From Bacteroidales bacterium (lineage in GTDB: Bacteria > Bacteroidota > Bacteroidia > Bacteroidales > Muribaculaceae), in NCBI GenBank assembly GCA_900770215.1, contig CAAGJW010000043.1, forward strand, positions 1-27,774: DNA of 27,774 nt, written 5' to 3'. Below, one piece after another: positions 1 through 8,119 of this stretch (its first letter is position 1; each line of letters starts with the position of its first letter). The position numbers and the translations under genes were made by a program. The notes beneath the pieces are model-generated. The model was not told where the DNA came from, did not search any database, and was given only the letters and a program-made list of their open reading frames with translations.

Positions 1-86
1 AAATCCGGCGATTTGCAATACTTCTAAGAAAACACCTCTCCCTTCCAGAAAATCGTCTTCAACAGCGCCATATGACCCCCGCAACA

Positions 87-355
87 CCCTTTTGACACGG
101 TTTCTTGCCGTGGGGTGGGTGTGTCGCGGTTGCAGGGGTTGCGCTGCGCTACGCGTCGCTCCACCGCCTGTCCGCACCCTGCCAGTCGCCGAAAATGTTG
201 CCGCTTGGTGGCGGCGGGTGCATCCTCTCGTGTGGTTTCGGTGGTTGATTGTTTTGCGGGATGGTGGCGTGGGAGGTTGCGCCCACGTGCAGGGCGCGGC
301 CCTTGTGGCCGTCAGTGACCGCCCCTGTGCTGGCAGGGTCGCCCACACGACAACA
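87..355. repeat. Repeat island A: M1 and M3 palindromic modules
   Basis: Positions 1-404 hold no gene I can support. Three repeat parts are recognisable. Positions 87-104 read CCCTTTTGACACGGTTTC, matching the reverse complement of the outer edge of island E (27673-27696). Positions 132-170 are a minus-oriented M1 copy (GGCGGTGGAGCG ... CAACCCCTG when read on minus). Positions 172-195 match 24 bases of island B exactly. Positions 240-348 are an M3-bearing segment whose inverted copy lies at 19177-19280; 241-272 are identical over 32 bases, and the palindrome CGGCCCTTGTGGCCG is at 297-311. Positions 1-27 could be the last codons of a plus-strand gene (KSGDLQYF then stop), but nine codons are not enough to call one. 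Nothing is recognised in 28-86 or 356-404. Confidence 0.75.
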
Positions 356-404
356 CTGCGGGCATCGGCCACAGCGGCCGCAACGCCACGGCGCTGCTGC
401 TGCG

Positions 405-1505
405 TCACGGCACCAGTTTTATGCACACGGGCTTGCTCACGTGCAGGTCGCGGCCCAGGCGGGTCAACAGGCCCGTGGCAGGGTCGATGCTGTAGAGCTG
501 TATCACGTTGTCGTCGCGGCAGGCACACAGCAGCAGGCGCCCGTCGGGGGTGATCATGAAATTGCGCGGGTGCCTGCCCGTGAGCTGGTAACCTGCACGG
601 GTGAGCCGGCCGTCGGGCTCGATCTTGTAGATGGCAATGCCGTCGTCGACCAGCCGCACGCTGGCATAGAGATAGCGGCCGCTGGGGTCGATGTGAATGT
701 CGCCGCCCCCGTGGGCAGGGCGCAAGGCGGCATTCAGCGTCTGCAACAGGCCGAGGCGCCCGTCGTCGTAGTCATAGGCCAGCACGTCGTCGCTCAGCTC
801 GCCCAGCACATAGCAGTGGCGGCCGTCGGGGGCAAAGGCCAGGTGGCGCGGCCCGGTGCCGGGTGCCACCTGCACGTCGTCGTGCAGCTGCAGGCGGGCG
901 GTGCCGCGGGCGGTGCGGCGCACGATGTCGAACACATACACCAGGTCGCCGCCCAGGTTGGTGGCCAGCAGGTGGCGGCCGTCGGGGGCCACGGCGGTGT
1001 AGTGGATGTGGCTGCTTGCCTGGTTGGGCTTCTTGATGCTCGAGGCGTCAAATTGCAGCACCTCGACAGCCTGGCTCACGGTGCCGTCGTCGTTGATGTC
1101 GAAGAGCACCAGCGTGCCGCTCGAGTAGCCCGCCACGCTCAGGGTGCGCGGCGACAAGAAGGTGATGTGGCACGGGTCGGCACACTGCGCGTCGACACTG
1201 CCCAGCAGCTGCATGTGGCCTGTGGCAGGGTCGAGGCTCAGGGCGTTGACGCGCGACTTGCCCGGCCCGTTCTCGCCCACGGTGTAGATGTAGCGGCCGC
1301 CAGGGGCCACAACCAGATAGGAGGGATTGTCGACCTGCACCGAGTCGAGTGCCTCAACCTCGAGGCTGGCAGGGTCAAAACGGTAGGTGTACACGCCGCG
1401 GCTGCCGCCGCCCGTGTAGGTGCCCACCACCATGGTGAGCGGTGCCGATGCAGCAGCGCCTGCTGCGATTGATAGTGCACTCATGAGTGATAGTATTTTA
1501 TGCAT
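405..1505 (-). CDS. Secreted lactonase-family (6-phosphogluconolactonase-like) beta-propeller protein
   Basis: A 366-residue protein of the lactonase family (PF10282), a seven-bladed beta-propeller that includes the Pgl-type 6-phosphogluconolactonases. The N-terminus (MHKILSLMSALSIAAGAAAS) is a signal peptide, so this copy is exported and its substrate need not be 6-phosphogluconolactone. Family signs are VVGTYTGGGSRGVYTYRFD right after the signal, repeated blade strands of the form PDGRHLLATN, PDGRHCYVLGE, PSGRYLYASVR and PDGRLLLCACR, the segment GTGPRHLAFAPDG near the middle, and the C-terminal ending KPVCIKLVP. Length is normal for the family. It begins 45 bp after the stop of the phospholipase gene in the same direction and is probably co-transcribed from the promoter near 2500. 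The fold is confident; the physiological substrate is unknown. Confidence 0.88.
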   Translation of the reverse strand: MHKILSLMSALSIAAGAAASAPLTMVVGTYTGGGSRGVYTYRFDPASLEVEALDSVQVDNPSYLVVAPGGRYIYTVGENGPGKSRVNALSLDPATGHMQLLGSVDAQCADPCHITFLSPRTLSVAGYSSGTLVLFDINDDGTVSQAVEVLQFDASSIKKPNQASSHIHYTAVAPDGRHLLATNLGGDLVYVFDIVRRTARGTARLQLHDDVQVAPGTGPRHLAFAPDGRHCYVLGELSDDVLAYDYDDGRLGLLQTLNAALRPAHGGGDIHIDPSGRYLYASVRLVDDGIAIYKIEPDGRLTRAGYQLTGRHPRNFMITPDGRLLLCACRDDNVIQLYSIDPATGLLTRLGRDLHVSKPVCIKLVP

Positions 1506-1550
1506 TGCAATTGTCGTCTTTTCAAAAAAAATTGCAGCAGCCCGAGCGGC

Positions 1551-2402
1551 TCAGAAGTCGCTGAAAAACTTGGGCTTGATGAGCAGCCCGAAGCGTATGC
1601 GCGAGTGAAACTTGTTGTAGTCGAGCAGGCTCTCGCCATAGCCGTTGTAGAAATGAAGCATAAGAAACTGGTTGTCGTTCTTGCGCAGGCGGTAACCCAG
1701 GTCGACAATGGTGTTGTAGTTCAGGTTCCAGCCCTTGCGCTTGACCAACGTGAGCGACAGCACCCACCGCTGGTCGCTCGACACAGCCTGCAGGCCCGTC
1801 TGGAAAATACCGCTGTAGCGCAAGATGTCCTTGTTGTTGCCGCCGTCGACGATGGGTATCCAGTACTTGCCGTGCACCATGAGATTGGGGTCGAGATACA
1901 CCGCGCCCGATACCGATATCTTGTTCCAGCTGCGGCTCGCCATGCGGTCGCGGCCGTTGCTCTCGTGCTCGACGAGAAAGGTGATCTTGCCCACCAGGCG
2001 GTCGTGGTTGATCAAGAGCTTCGACAGCCCTATGCCAGGATTGAAGTTGAGGTCGTGCATGGGCATCGAGTTTTCAAACACGTTCCACATGCACTTCTGC
2101 GAGTAGAACAAAAACAGGTAGGTGTGAAACGGCAGCACACTGCGCGTGAGGCGCTGCGCGATGCTCACCTGAAATTTCACGTCGCTGTTGGCCTGGTCGG
2201 GACGCCCCTCGCCCAGCGAGGTGCCCACCGTGAAATAGTTGTCTTTGTAGAGCCCGAAAAACGGGCGGTTGTCGAAGTCACGACGTATCGAGTCGGCATT
2301 AAACTCGCTGCTGGTCTTGGGCACCACGACCTGTCCCACAAGGCACACCGGGAATAGGTAGATAACCAAGAGGAGCAAGATGAATTTTGTAGAGAAGTAC
2401 AT
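1551..2402 (-). CDS. pldA: Outer-membrane phospholipase A (OMPLA/PldA family)
   Basis: A 283-residue outer-membrane phospholipase A (PF02253), which hydrolyses acyl chains of phospholipids that reach the outer leaflet. The catalytic residues are H146 and S148 in VEHESNGRD and N160 in SRSWNK. Their spacing (+2, +12) equals that of E. coli His142, Ser144 and Asn156. The family motif GYGESLLDYN is at 254-263 and the protein ends in beta-strand-like sequence with a terminal Phe, as outer-membrane barrels do. The N-terminus MYFSTKFILLLLVIYLFPVC is a signal sequence; the Cys at 20 might suit a lipobox but is not convincing. I chose the ATG at 2402 because longer in-frame starts put non-signal sequence first and would span the promoter. 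It is the first gene of a two-gene minus unit with the lactonase. Confidence 0.92.
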   Translation of the reverse strand: MYFSTKFILLLLVIYLFPVCLVGQVVVPKTSSEFNADSIRRDFDNRPFFGLYKDNYFTVGTSLGEGRPDQANSDVKFQVSIAQRLTRSVLPFHTYLFLFYSQKCMWNVFENSMPMHDLNFNPGIGLSKLLINHDRLVGKITFLVEHESNGRDRMASRSWNKISVSGAVYLDPNLMVHGKYWIPIVDGGNNKDILRYSGIFQTGLQAVSSDQRWVLSLTLVKRKGWNLNYNTIVDLGYRLRKNDNQFLMLHFYNGYGESLLDYNKFHSRIRFGLLIKPKFFSDF

Positions 2403-2497
2403 TTTGCGCAATACAATATGGGTCACGTGCAAGAAAAACCTGAGGCTGGTCACGCCTGCGGAGCCAGCCCACGGGGAGAACATATATATATAATTCG

Positions 2498-2505
2498 CAA
2501 ATGTA
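2498..2505 (-). promoter_or_regulatory. Bacteroidota -7 box for the pldA-lactonase unit
   Basis: Read on minus, the sequence is TACATTTG, a match to TAnnTTTG. A TTTG at 2533-2530 on minus is a possible -33 element, with a slightly long spacer of about 23 bp. Transcription would start about 90 bases before the pldA ATG. It lies back-to-back with the plus-strand box at 2508-2515. Confidence 0.5.
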
Positions 2506-2507
2506 AG

Positions 2508-2515
2508 TATTTTTG
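2508..2515 (+). promoter_or_regulatory. Bacteroidota -7 box for the transporter-sdaA-helicase run
   Basis: TATTTTTG matches TAnnTTTG, giving a start near 2522 and a leader of roughly 34 bases before the ATG at 2556. No clear -33 TTTG is seen; the upstream DNA is an alternating AT run (2482-2494). Confidence 0.5.
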
Positions 2516-2555
2516 CGTAATTTTGCCCCAAATTGGAAACGTAAAATTCTCAAGT

Positions 2556-3800
2556 ATGGAAATAAAAGCTCTCAACAAGGGAGGCGCGACCCGCCTGGTG
2601 GCCAAAGAATATGTGATACCGTTTATCCTTATCACCTCGCTTTTCTTCCTGTGGGGCGGATCGCGGGCCATACTCGACGTGCTCAACAAGCACTACCAGC
2701 TCATCTTGCACGTGAGCAAGACGCAGTCGTCGCTCATCCAGATGATGGTGTACATGGCCTACTTCCTGGGCGCGCTGCCTGCCGGCCTGCTCATCAGGCG
2801 GCTGGGCACCCGCGTGGGCGTGATCACGGGGCTGCTGCTCTTTGCCGTGGGCTCGTTTCTGTTTATGCCGGCCGTCAACCTGGGCAGCTTCTACTACATC
2901 CTCACCCCGCTCTTTGTGCTGGGCCTGGGCCTGGTGCTGCTCGAGACCGCGGCCAACCCCTATGTGACCCTGCTGGGCGACCCCAAGACGGCGGCCAGCC
3001 GCCTCAACATCGCCCAGTCGTTCAACGGCCTGGGCTGCATGATGGGCGCGCTCATGGGCGGCCAGTTCTTCTTTGGCAACTCGGGCGCCGAGGCCAGCGC
3101 GAGCATCGCCGTGCCCTACACGGTGATTGCCGTGATCATGCTGGTGGTGGCCGTGTGCTTCACCTTCATTCGCCTGCCCGAGGTCATCATCGCCCCGCGC
3201 CGGCGAGCCAAGGCGGCCGACACTGCTGGCGGCACAGCCCGCAAGGCGCTGGGCGTGGCCTTCTTCTTCGGGTTTGCGGCCCTCATTGCCTACGAGATTT
3301 CAGAGATATCGATCAACACCTTCTTCATCAACTTCATGACCGACGACGGCTTCATGACCCCCATGCAGGCCACCTGGGCCCTGTCGATGGGCGGCTTGCT
3401 GCTCTTCATGGTGGGCCGCGTGGTGGGCGGCATCTTGATGAGCCGCGTGGCCACCGAGAAGATCTTTCTGGCCTGCGCCCTTGGCACCGTGGCCATGCTG
3501 CTGCTGGCCATGAGCGGCCTGGGCCTTTTCTCCAAGATGGCGCTCATCGTGCTCTATGTGTTTGAGAGCATCATGTTTCCCACCATCTTCGCCCTGTCGA
3601 TCCAAGGGCTGGGCGCCAACACCGAGAAGGCCTCGTCGATACTCATGATGAGTGTGGTGGGCGGCGCCATTGGCCCTCTGGCCCTGGGCTATGTGGCCGA
3701 CCACTACACAATGACCCAAGCCCTGGTCGTGCCGCTCTCCACCTTTGTCATCGTGCTCGCCTATGCCATCTACAGCTACGCACGCCGCAACAAGGAGTAA
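2556..3800 (+). CDS. FucP-family sugar:H+ symporter (MFS)
   Basis: A 414-residue, 12-helix major facilitator of the fucose/glucose/galactose:H+ symporter branch (FucP/NagP type) in the inner membrane. The family signature ETAANPYVTLLG is at 130-141, followed by RLNIAQSFNGLG (149-160). The second-half signature ESIMFPTIFALSIQGLG is at 337-353. D41 and E130 have the same 89-residue spacing as E. coli FucP D46 and E135, the residues linked to proton coupling. The half-repeat motif LIRRLGTRVG (79-88) is the usual MFS loop. The ATG at 2556 is preferred over an upstream in-frame start because the protein then begins just before helix 1 and the promoter lies upstream. The gene is 48 bp ahead of sdaA. 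Substrate cannot be set from sequence; fucose, glucose/galactose or amino sugars are all possible. Confidence 0.88.
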   Translation: MEIKALNKGGATRLVAKEYVIPFILITSLFFLWGGSRAILDVLNKHYQLILHVSKTQSSLIQMMVYMAYFLGALPAGLLIRRLGTRVGVITGLLLFAVGSFLFMPAVNLGSFYYILTPLFVLGLGLVLLETAANPYVTLLGDPKTAASRLNIAQSFNGLGCMMGALMGGQFFFGNSGAEASASIAVPYTVIAVIMLVVAVCFTFIRLPEVIIAPRRRAKAADTAGGTARKALGVAFFFGFAALIAYEISEISINTFFINFMTDDGFMTPMQATWALSMGGLLLFMVGRVVGGILMSRVATEKIFLACALGTVAMLLLAMSGLGLFSKMALIVLYVFESIMFPTIFALSIQGLGANTEKASSILMMSVVGGAIGPLALGYVADHYTMTQALVVPLSTFVIVLAYAIYSYARRNKE

Positions 3801-3848
3801 TAAAGCACGCCGGCCTTCTATGCTTTTCATCACAGCTTCGCAATCATT

Positions 3849-5069
3849 ATGCAATCGATAAGGGAAATCTACAAAATTGGACACGGCCCGTCGAGCAGCC
3901 ACACGATGGGACCGCGATTTGCTGCCGAGCGCTTCGTCAAGCGCGTGCGCGACGTCATCAAGTTCACTCACCGCTCGGGCGGCATCAAGCAACTCGAGGT
4001 CACCCTCTACGGCTCGCTGGCCGCCACCGGCCGCGGCCATCTCACCGACGTGGCCCTCAACGACATACTCAAGCCCGTGGCCCCCACTCGCATCGTGTGG
4101 CGCCCCGACGTGTTTCTGCCCTTCCACCCCAACGGCATGAACTTCAAGGCCTACGGCGACCAGGGCAACCTCATCGACGACTGGACCGTCTACAGCGTGG
4201 GCGGCGGCGACCTGGCCGAGGAGGGTAAGCCCAGCTACAAGCCACAGCTCTACAAGATGTCGACCATAGGCGAGATACTGCAATGGTGCGAGAGCACGGG
4301 CAAGACCTACTGGGAATATGTCGACGAGTGCGAGGGCCAGGGCATATGGGACTATCTGGCCACCGTGTGGCAGGCCATGGTGGGCAGCATCAAGCGCGGC
4401 CTCGACGAGGAGGGCGTGCTGCCAGGCCCGCTGGGCGTGCGCCGCAAGGCCGCCAGCTACTACATCCACGCCCAGGGCTACAACGACAGCGTGCGCAGCC
4501 GCGGCCTCACCTATGCCTACGCCCTGGCCGTGAGCGAGGAGAACGCCGCCGGCCACCTCATCGTCACCGCCCCCACCTGCGGCAGCTGCGGCGTGATGCC
4601 GGCCGTGCTCTACCACCTGTACAACAGCAAGAACTTCAGCACCCGGCGCATCCTGCGCGCCCTGGCCACCGCCGGCCTCTTTGGCAACGTGGTCAAGACC
4701 AACGCCTCGATATCGGGCGCCGAGGTGGGCTGCCAGGGCGAGGTGGGCGTGGCCTGCGCCATGGCCAGCGCCGCCGCCACACAGCTCTTTGGCGGCTCGC
4801 CGGCCCAAATCGAGTATGCCGCCGAGATGGGCCTCGAGCACCACCTGGGCCTCACGTGCGACCCCATGTGCGGCATGGTGCAGATACCCTGCATCGAGCG
4901 CAACGCCTATGCCGCCGCCCGTGCCCTCGACGCCAACCTCTACTCCTCGTTCAGCGACGGCACCCACCGCGTGAGCTTCGACAAGGTGGTGCGCGTGATG
5001 AAACAGACGGGCAAAGACCTGCCCTCGCTCTACAAGGAGACCAGCGAGGGCGGCCTGGCCGTGCTGTGA
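3849..5069 (+). CDS. sdaA: L-serine ammonia-lyase, iron-sulfur type, single chain
   Basis: A 406-residue L-serine dehydratase that converts L-serine to pyruvate and ammonia with a [4Fe-4S] cluster in the cytoplasm. The N-terminal beta domain opens with IGHGPSSSHTMGP (10-22), the standard start of this family. The catalytic alpha domain holds TAPTCGSCGVMPAVL (240-254), SGAEVGCQGEVG (289-300) and GLTCDPMCGMVQIPC (334-348). C295, C337 and C348 have spacings of 42 and 11, the same as the cluster-binding Cys343, Cys385 and Cys396 of the Legionella enzyme. Both domains are in one chain without an ACT domain. It sits between the transporter (48 bp) and the helicase (35 bp) and is probably co-transcribed with them, although the three share no obvious pathway. 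Confidence 0.95.
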   Translation: MQSIREIYKIGHGPSSSHTMGPRFAAERFVKRVRDVIKFTHRSGGIKQLEVTLYGSLAATGRGHLTDVALNDILKPVAPTRIVWRPDVFLPFHPNGMNFKAYGDQGNLIDDWTVYSVGGGDLAEEGKPSYKPQLYKMSTIGEILQWCESTGKTYWEYVDECEGQGIWDYLATVWQAMVGSIKRGLDEEGVLPGPLGVRRKAASYYIHAQGYNDSVRSRGLTYAYALAVSEENAAGHLIVTAPTCGSCGVMPAVLYHLYNSKNFSTRRILRALATAGLFGNVVKTNASISGAEVGCQGEVGVACAMASAAATQLFGGSPAQIEYAAEMGLEHHLGLTCDPMCGMVQIPCIERNAYAAARALDANLYSSFSDGTHRVSFDKVVRVMKQTGKDLPSLYKETSEGGLAVL

Positions 5070-5104
5070 CGCCCCTCCAACCCACACAAAAAAACACTCT
5101 CACG

Positions 5105-6985
5105 ATGAACGCAGTCAACCCCATATTGCAATTGCACAAGCAGCGCCAGCTGCTCGAGATCGAGTACAAGGCCGAGAAAGAGGAATTCCAGCGGCAAACC
5201 GAGCTCATGGGCATCGAGCGCAAGGTGAAACGCGGCGATTGCTGGTATCCCGTGCAGGCGGGCCGCAGCTACTACAACTCGCTCAACCAGCTGGTGGTGG
5301 AGCTCACGCGCACCGCCGACACCGACGTCGAGCACAACTTCGAGTACGGCCGCCAGGTCATGTTTTTTGCCCTCGACGCCATGGGCACGCCCCGCTACTT
5401 CAAGTGCACCGGCACCGTGAGCTATGCCGAGCCCCAGCGCATGGTGGTGGCCCTGCCCGACGCCGGCTGCGTGGCCCAGCTCAAGGCCTGCGAGCGCCTG
5501 GGCGTGCAACTGGCCATGGACGAGACCACCTATCGCCTCATGCTCGCCGCCCTCGACCGCGTGATGCGCGCCCGCGACGGCCGCCTGGCCCAGCTGCGCG
5601 ACATGTTCTACAACCCCGCCCCGACCCAGAAGTTCACCTTTGCCCCCATGTCGTTTCCCTGGCTCAACCCCACGCAGGAGCGGGCCGTGAACGAGGTGCT
5701 GCGGGCCAAGGATGTGGCCGTGGTGCACGGTCCTCCAGGCACCGGCAAGACCACCACCCTGGTCGAGGCCATCTTCGAGACCCTGCGCCGCGAGAGCCAG
5801 GTGCTCGTGTGCGCACAGAGCAACATGGCCGTCGACTGGATAAGCGAGCGCCTCGTCGACCGCGGCATCGAGGTGCTGCGCGTGGGCAACCCCACCCGCG
5901 TCAACGACAAGATGCTCGCCTTCACCTATGAGCGCCGCTTCGAGGCCCACCCCGACTATCCCAAGCTGTGGGCCATGCGCAAGGCCGTGCGCGAGCTGCA
6001 GGGCCGCCGCCGTCGCGGCGACGCCGGCTACCACGACAAGCTCGACCGCCTCAAGAGCCGCGCCACGCAGCTCGAGTTCACCATCAACAACGACCTCATG
6101 GCCCAGGCACGCGTCATCGCCTGCACCCTGGCAGGCAGCAGCAGCCGCGTGCTCGATGGCATGAATTTTGGCACCCTCTTTATCGACGAGGCCGCCCAGG
6201 CCCTCGAAGCCGCCTGCTGGATCGCCATTGCCAAGGCCCACCGCGTGATCCTGGCCGGCGACCACTGCCAGCTGCCGCCCACCGTCAAGAGCCTCGAGGC
6301 CCTGAAAGGCGGCCTGGGCAAGACCCTGATGGAACGCATCGTCGAGACCAACCCCCAGGTGGTGACCCTGCTCAAGGTGCAATACCGCATGAACGAGGCC
6401 ATCGTGCACTTCTCGAGCCAGTGGTTCTATCACGGCCAGGTGGTGAGCGCCCCCGAGGTGCGCAACCGCAGCATCCTCGACCTCGACACCCCCATGACGT
6501 GGATCGACACCACCGGCATGGACTTCAAGGAGCACTTTGTGGGCACGAGCTTCGGGCGTGTCAACGAGGACGAGGCCCTGCTCACGCTCAACACCCTGCA
6601 CGACTACTTCGAGAAAATAGGCAGCCAGCACGTGCTCGACGAGCGCATCGACGTGGGCATCATCTCGCCCTACCGCGCCCAGGTGCAGCTGCTGCGCCGC
6701 CTCGTGCGCGCCACGCCCTATTTCAAGCCCTACCGCCACCTCATCACGGTCAACACCGTCGACGGCTTCCAAGGCCAGGAGCGCGATGTGATACTCATAA
6801 GCCTCGTGCGTGCCAACGACGAGGGCCAGATAGGCTTCCTGCGCGACCTGCGCCGCATGAACGTGGCCATCACCCGCGCCCGCATGAAGCTCATCATCCT
6901 GGGCGACGCCTCCACCCTCACGCGCCACCCCTTCTACAAGCGCCTCTACAACTACGTAGCCTCGCTCAAGGCCCCGCAACACTGA
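5105..6985 (+). CDS. Superfamily 1B DNA/RNA helicase (IGHMBP2/UPF1-like)
   Basis: A 626-residue ATP-dependent nucleic-acid helicase of the UPF1/IGHMBP2-like SF1B group. After an N-terminal coiled-coil stretch (about 10-35) and a beta-barrel-like region (about 45-125), the helicase motifs occur in order: Q motif LNPTQERAV (187-195), Walker A GPPGTGKTT (209-217), motif II DEAA (361-364), motif III GDHCQLPPT (385-393), QYRM (426-429), VDGFQGQE (552-559) and motif VI VAITRAR (587-593). All ATPase residues are intact. Length is usual for the stand-alone bacterial members. The ATG at 5105 is preferred; longer reading in this frame merely runs back through sdaA out of frame. Whether the substrate is RNA or DNA is unknown. 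Confidence 0.9.
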   Translation: MNAVNPILQLHKQRQLLEIEYKAEKEEFQRQTELMGIERKVKRGDCWYPVQAGRSYYNSLNQLVVELTRTADTDVEHNFEYGRQVMFFALDAMGTPRYFKCTGTVSYAEPQRMVVALPDAGCVAQLKACERLGVQLAMDETTYRLMLAALDRVMRARDGRLAQLRDMFYNPAPTQKFTFAPMSFPWLNPTQERAVNEVLRAKDVAVVHGPPGTGKTTTLVEAIFETLRRESQVLVCAQSNMAVDWISERLVDRGIEVLRVGNPTRVNDKMLAFTYERRFEAHPDYPKLWAMRKAVRELQGRRRRGDAGYHDKLDRLKSRATQLEFTINNDLMAQARVIACTLAGSSSRVLDGMNFGTLFIDEAAQALEAACWIAIAKAHRVILAGDHCQLPPTVKSLEALKGGLGKTLMERIVETNPQVVTLLKVQYRMNEAIVHFSSQWFYHGQVVSAPEVRNRSILDLDTPMTWIDTTGMDFKEHFVGTSFGRVNEDEALLTLNTLHDYFEKIGSQHVLDERIDVGIISPYRAQVQLLRRLVRATPYFKPYRHLITVNTVDGFQGQERDVILISLVRANDEGQIGFLRDLRRMNVAITRARMKLIILGDASTLTRHPFYKRLYNYVASLKAPQH

Positions 6986-7009
6986 GCAAAATCAGCATCA
7001 CCACAACGG

Positions 7010-7117
7010 CAAGCACACCAAACATTACCAATACTGCAGCGAGCGCGAAATCTCGCACCCCCCACAAAACACTATTGCTGACGGCCACAAGGGCCGCACC
7101 CTGCCAGTCGCCGAAAA
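7010..7117 (-). repeat. Repeat island B: M3 and M4 modules, inverted copy at 19063-19180
   Basis: This lies in the 198-bp gap between the convergent helicase and queG genes. Read on minus, 7117-7082 matches 19063-19098 in all 36 bases, including the palindrome CGGCCCTTGTGGCCG. It is followed by a weaker M4 part (about 7066-7013) that aligns with 19127-19180: a GGGG(G)YGCRARATTTCGCG hairpin, then TGGTAA and RTTTG. A third M4 tail is at 13231-13283. The rest of the gap, 7118-7183, holds a GC-rich imperfect hairpin around 7133-7152 and no gene. Confidence 0.8.
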
Positions 7118-7183
7118 ACGGCCATCCCTGGTGGGCGCGCTGACCGCGCTGGCGGTGGTTGGCTATGGTGGGCGGGCTGGGGG

Positions 7184-8119
7184 CTAATGCAGGTGGCGCT
7201 TGATGAAGGCGGCATTGCGCTGCAGCCCGGCCAGCTTGGTGCGCTTGACGGCGCTGTGGCTGAACAGGCGCGAGAACGCCGTCTGGTCCATGCCCGCGAT
7301 GTCGTCGAGCGAGAGGGCAAGGAGCGCGTCGCTGGGCTGGAACTCGGGCACTGTCGTGGCTGTGGCCTCGCGGTTGTGGGGGCAGCACTGCTGGCAGGCG
7401 TCGCATCCATACACGCGGTCGCCTATCGCCCCGCCCAGCCACTGGGGCAGCTCGGCTCCGCGATACTCGATGGTGAGGCACGAGATGCAGCGGCGGGCGT
7501 CGACCTCGCCGCCCTTGAGCGCACCGGCCGGGCAGCTGCGCTCGCAGGCATGGCAACCCTGGCAGGTGAGCGTGCACGGTGCATCGGGCGGCAGCTCGAG
7601 GGTGGTGAGCACCTCGCACAAGAAGAAGTAGGACCCGCGGCCGGGGATGATGACAAGGCCGTTGAGCCCCGTGTAGCCTATGCCTGCACGCTGAGCCCAG
7701 TAGCGCTCGAGCACAGGGGCCGAGTCGACACACACGCGGCTCGCGCAGCCCGTGCTCTGCTCGATGTAGCGCGCCAGCTGCCGCGCGCGGTCGCGCACCA
7801 CCTCGTGGTAGTCGCGCCCGTAGGCGTAATAGGCCAGCTGGGGCGTGCCCTCGGGCTTGAAGCGGCGCGGGTAGTAGTTCATGGCCAGGCTTATCACCGT
7901 CTTGGCGCCAGGCAGCAGCAGGGTGGGGTCGCAGCGCAGGTCGCGGTAGCGGGCGGCCCACGCCATGCAGCCGTTCTTGCCCTGGGCCAGCCACTGGCTG
8001 TAGCGGGCAGCCGCCTGGGGGCTCACCGGGCCCGCCTGGGCATAGCCGCAGGCGTCAAAGCCCAGCAGCCGCGCCTGCTGCTTCACGCGCCGGGCAATAT
8101 CACATGGGGAGCCGCTCAA
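7184..8119 (-). CDS. queG: Epoxyqueuosine reductase QueG
   Basis: About 311 residues. QueG reduces epoxyqueuosine to queuosine at the tRNA wobble base, using cobalamin and two [4Fe-4S] clusters. The early segment GFDACGYA is typical. Asp132 in CVDSAPVLER is the likely proton donor, followed by AGIGYTGLNGLVIIP (145-159). The ferredoxin-like part has C186, C189, C192 and C196 in CQGCHACERSCP, and C211 with C239, C242, C245 and C246 in CISC and CDACQQCCPHN. There is no ATG at a natural position. The TTG at 8119 gives a sensible N-terminus and overlaps the deacetylase stop by 20 bp. GTG at 8086 would leave a gap, and ATG at 8167 would force a 68-bp overlap. Lacking the C-terminal HEAT-repeat extension of E. 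coli QueG is normal for short forms. Confidence 0.9.
   Translation of the reverse strand: MSGSPCDIARRVKQQARLLGFDACGYAQAGPVSPQAAARYSQWLAQGKNGCMAWAARYRDLRCDPTLLLPGAKTVISLAMNYYPRRFKPEGTPQLAYYAYGRDYHEVVRDRARQLARYIEQSTGCASRVCVDSAPVLERYWAQRAGIGYTGLNGLVIIPGRGSYFFLCEVLTTLELPPDAPCTLTCQGCHACERSCPAGALKGGEVDARRCISCLTIEYRGAELPQWLGGAIGDRVYGCDACQQCCPHNREATATTVPEFQPSDALLALSLDDIAGMDQTAFSRLFSHSAVKRTKLAGLQRNAAFIKRHLH

Noticed and set aside
1..27. Possible C-terminus of a plus-strand gene ending KSGDLQYF
   Set aside because: Eight codons and a stop at the window edge cannot be told from chance.
249..1472. A 407-codon plus-strand frame over island A and the lactonase gene
   Set aside because: It is mostly antisense to a propeller with clear blade motifs and begins inside a repeat.
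1506..1536. Inverted repeat TGCAATT/AATTGCA between pldA and the lactonase gene
   Set aside because: Seven AT-rich pairs with a long loop are too weak to call a terminator or operator.
3300..5087. Long minus-strand frame opposite the transporter and sdaA
   Set aside because: It spans two genes with exact catalytic motifs on plus and has a low-complexity His/Ala/Gly translation typical of antisense frames.
6966..7070. A hydrophobic peptide (VMFGVLAVVVMLILLSVAG) readable on minus after the helicase gene
   Set aside because: It lies in the M4 repeat and helicase 3' end, has no good start, and the homologous repeats at 13231 and 19127 do not preserve it.
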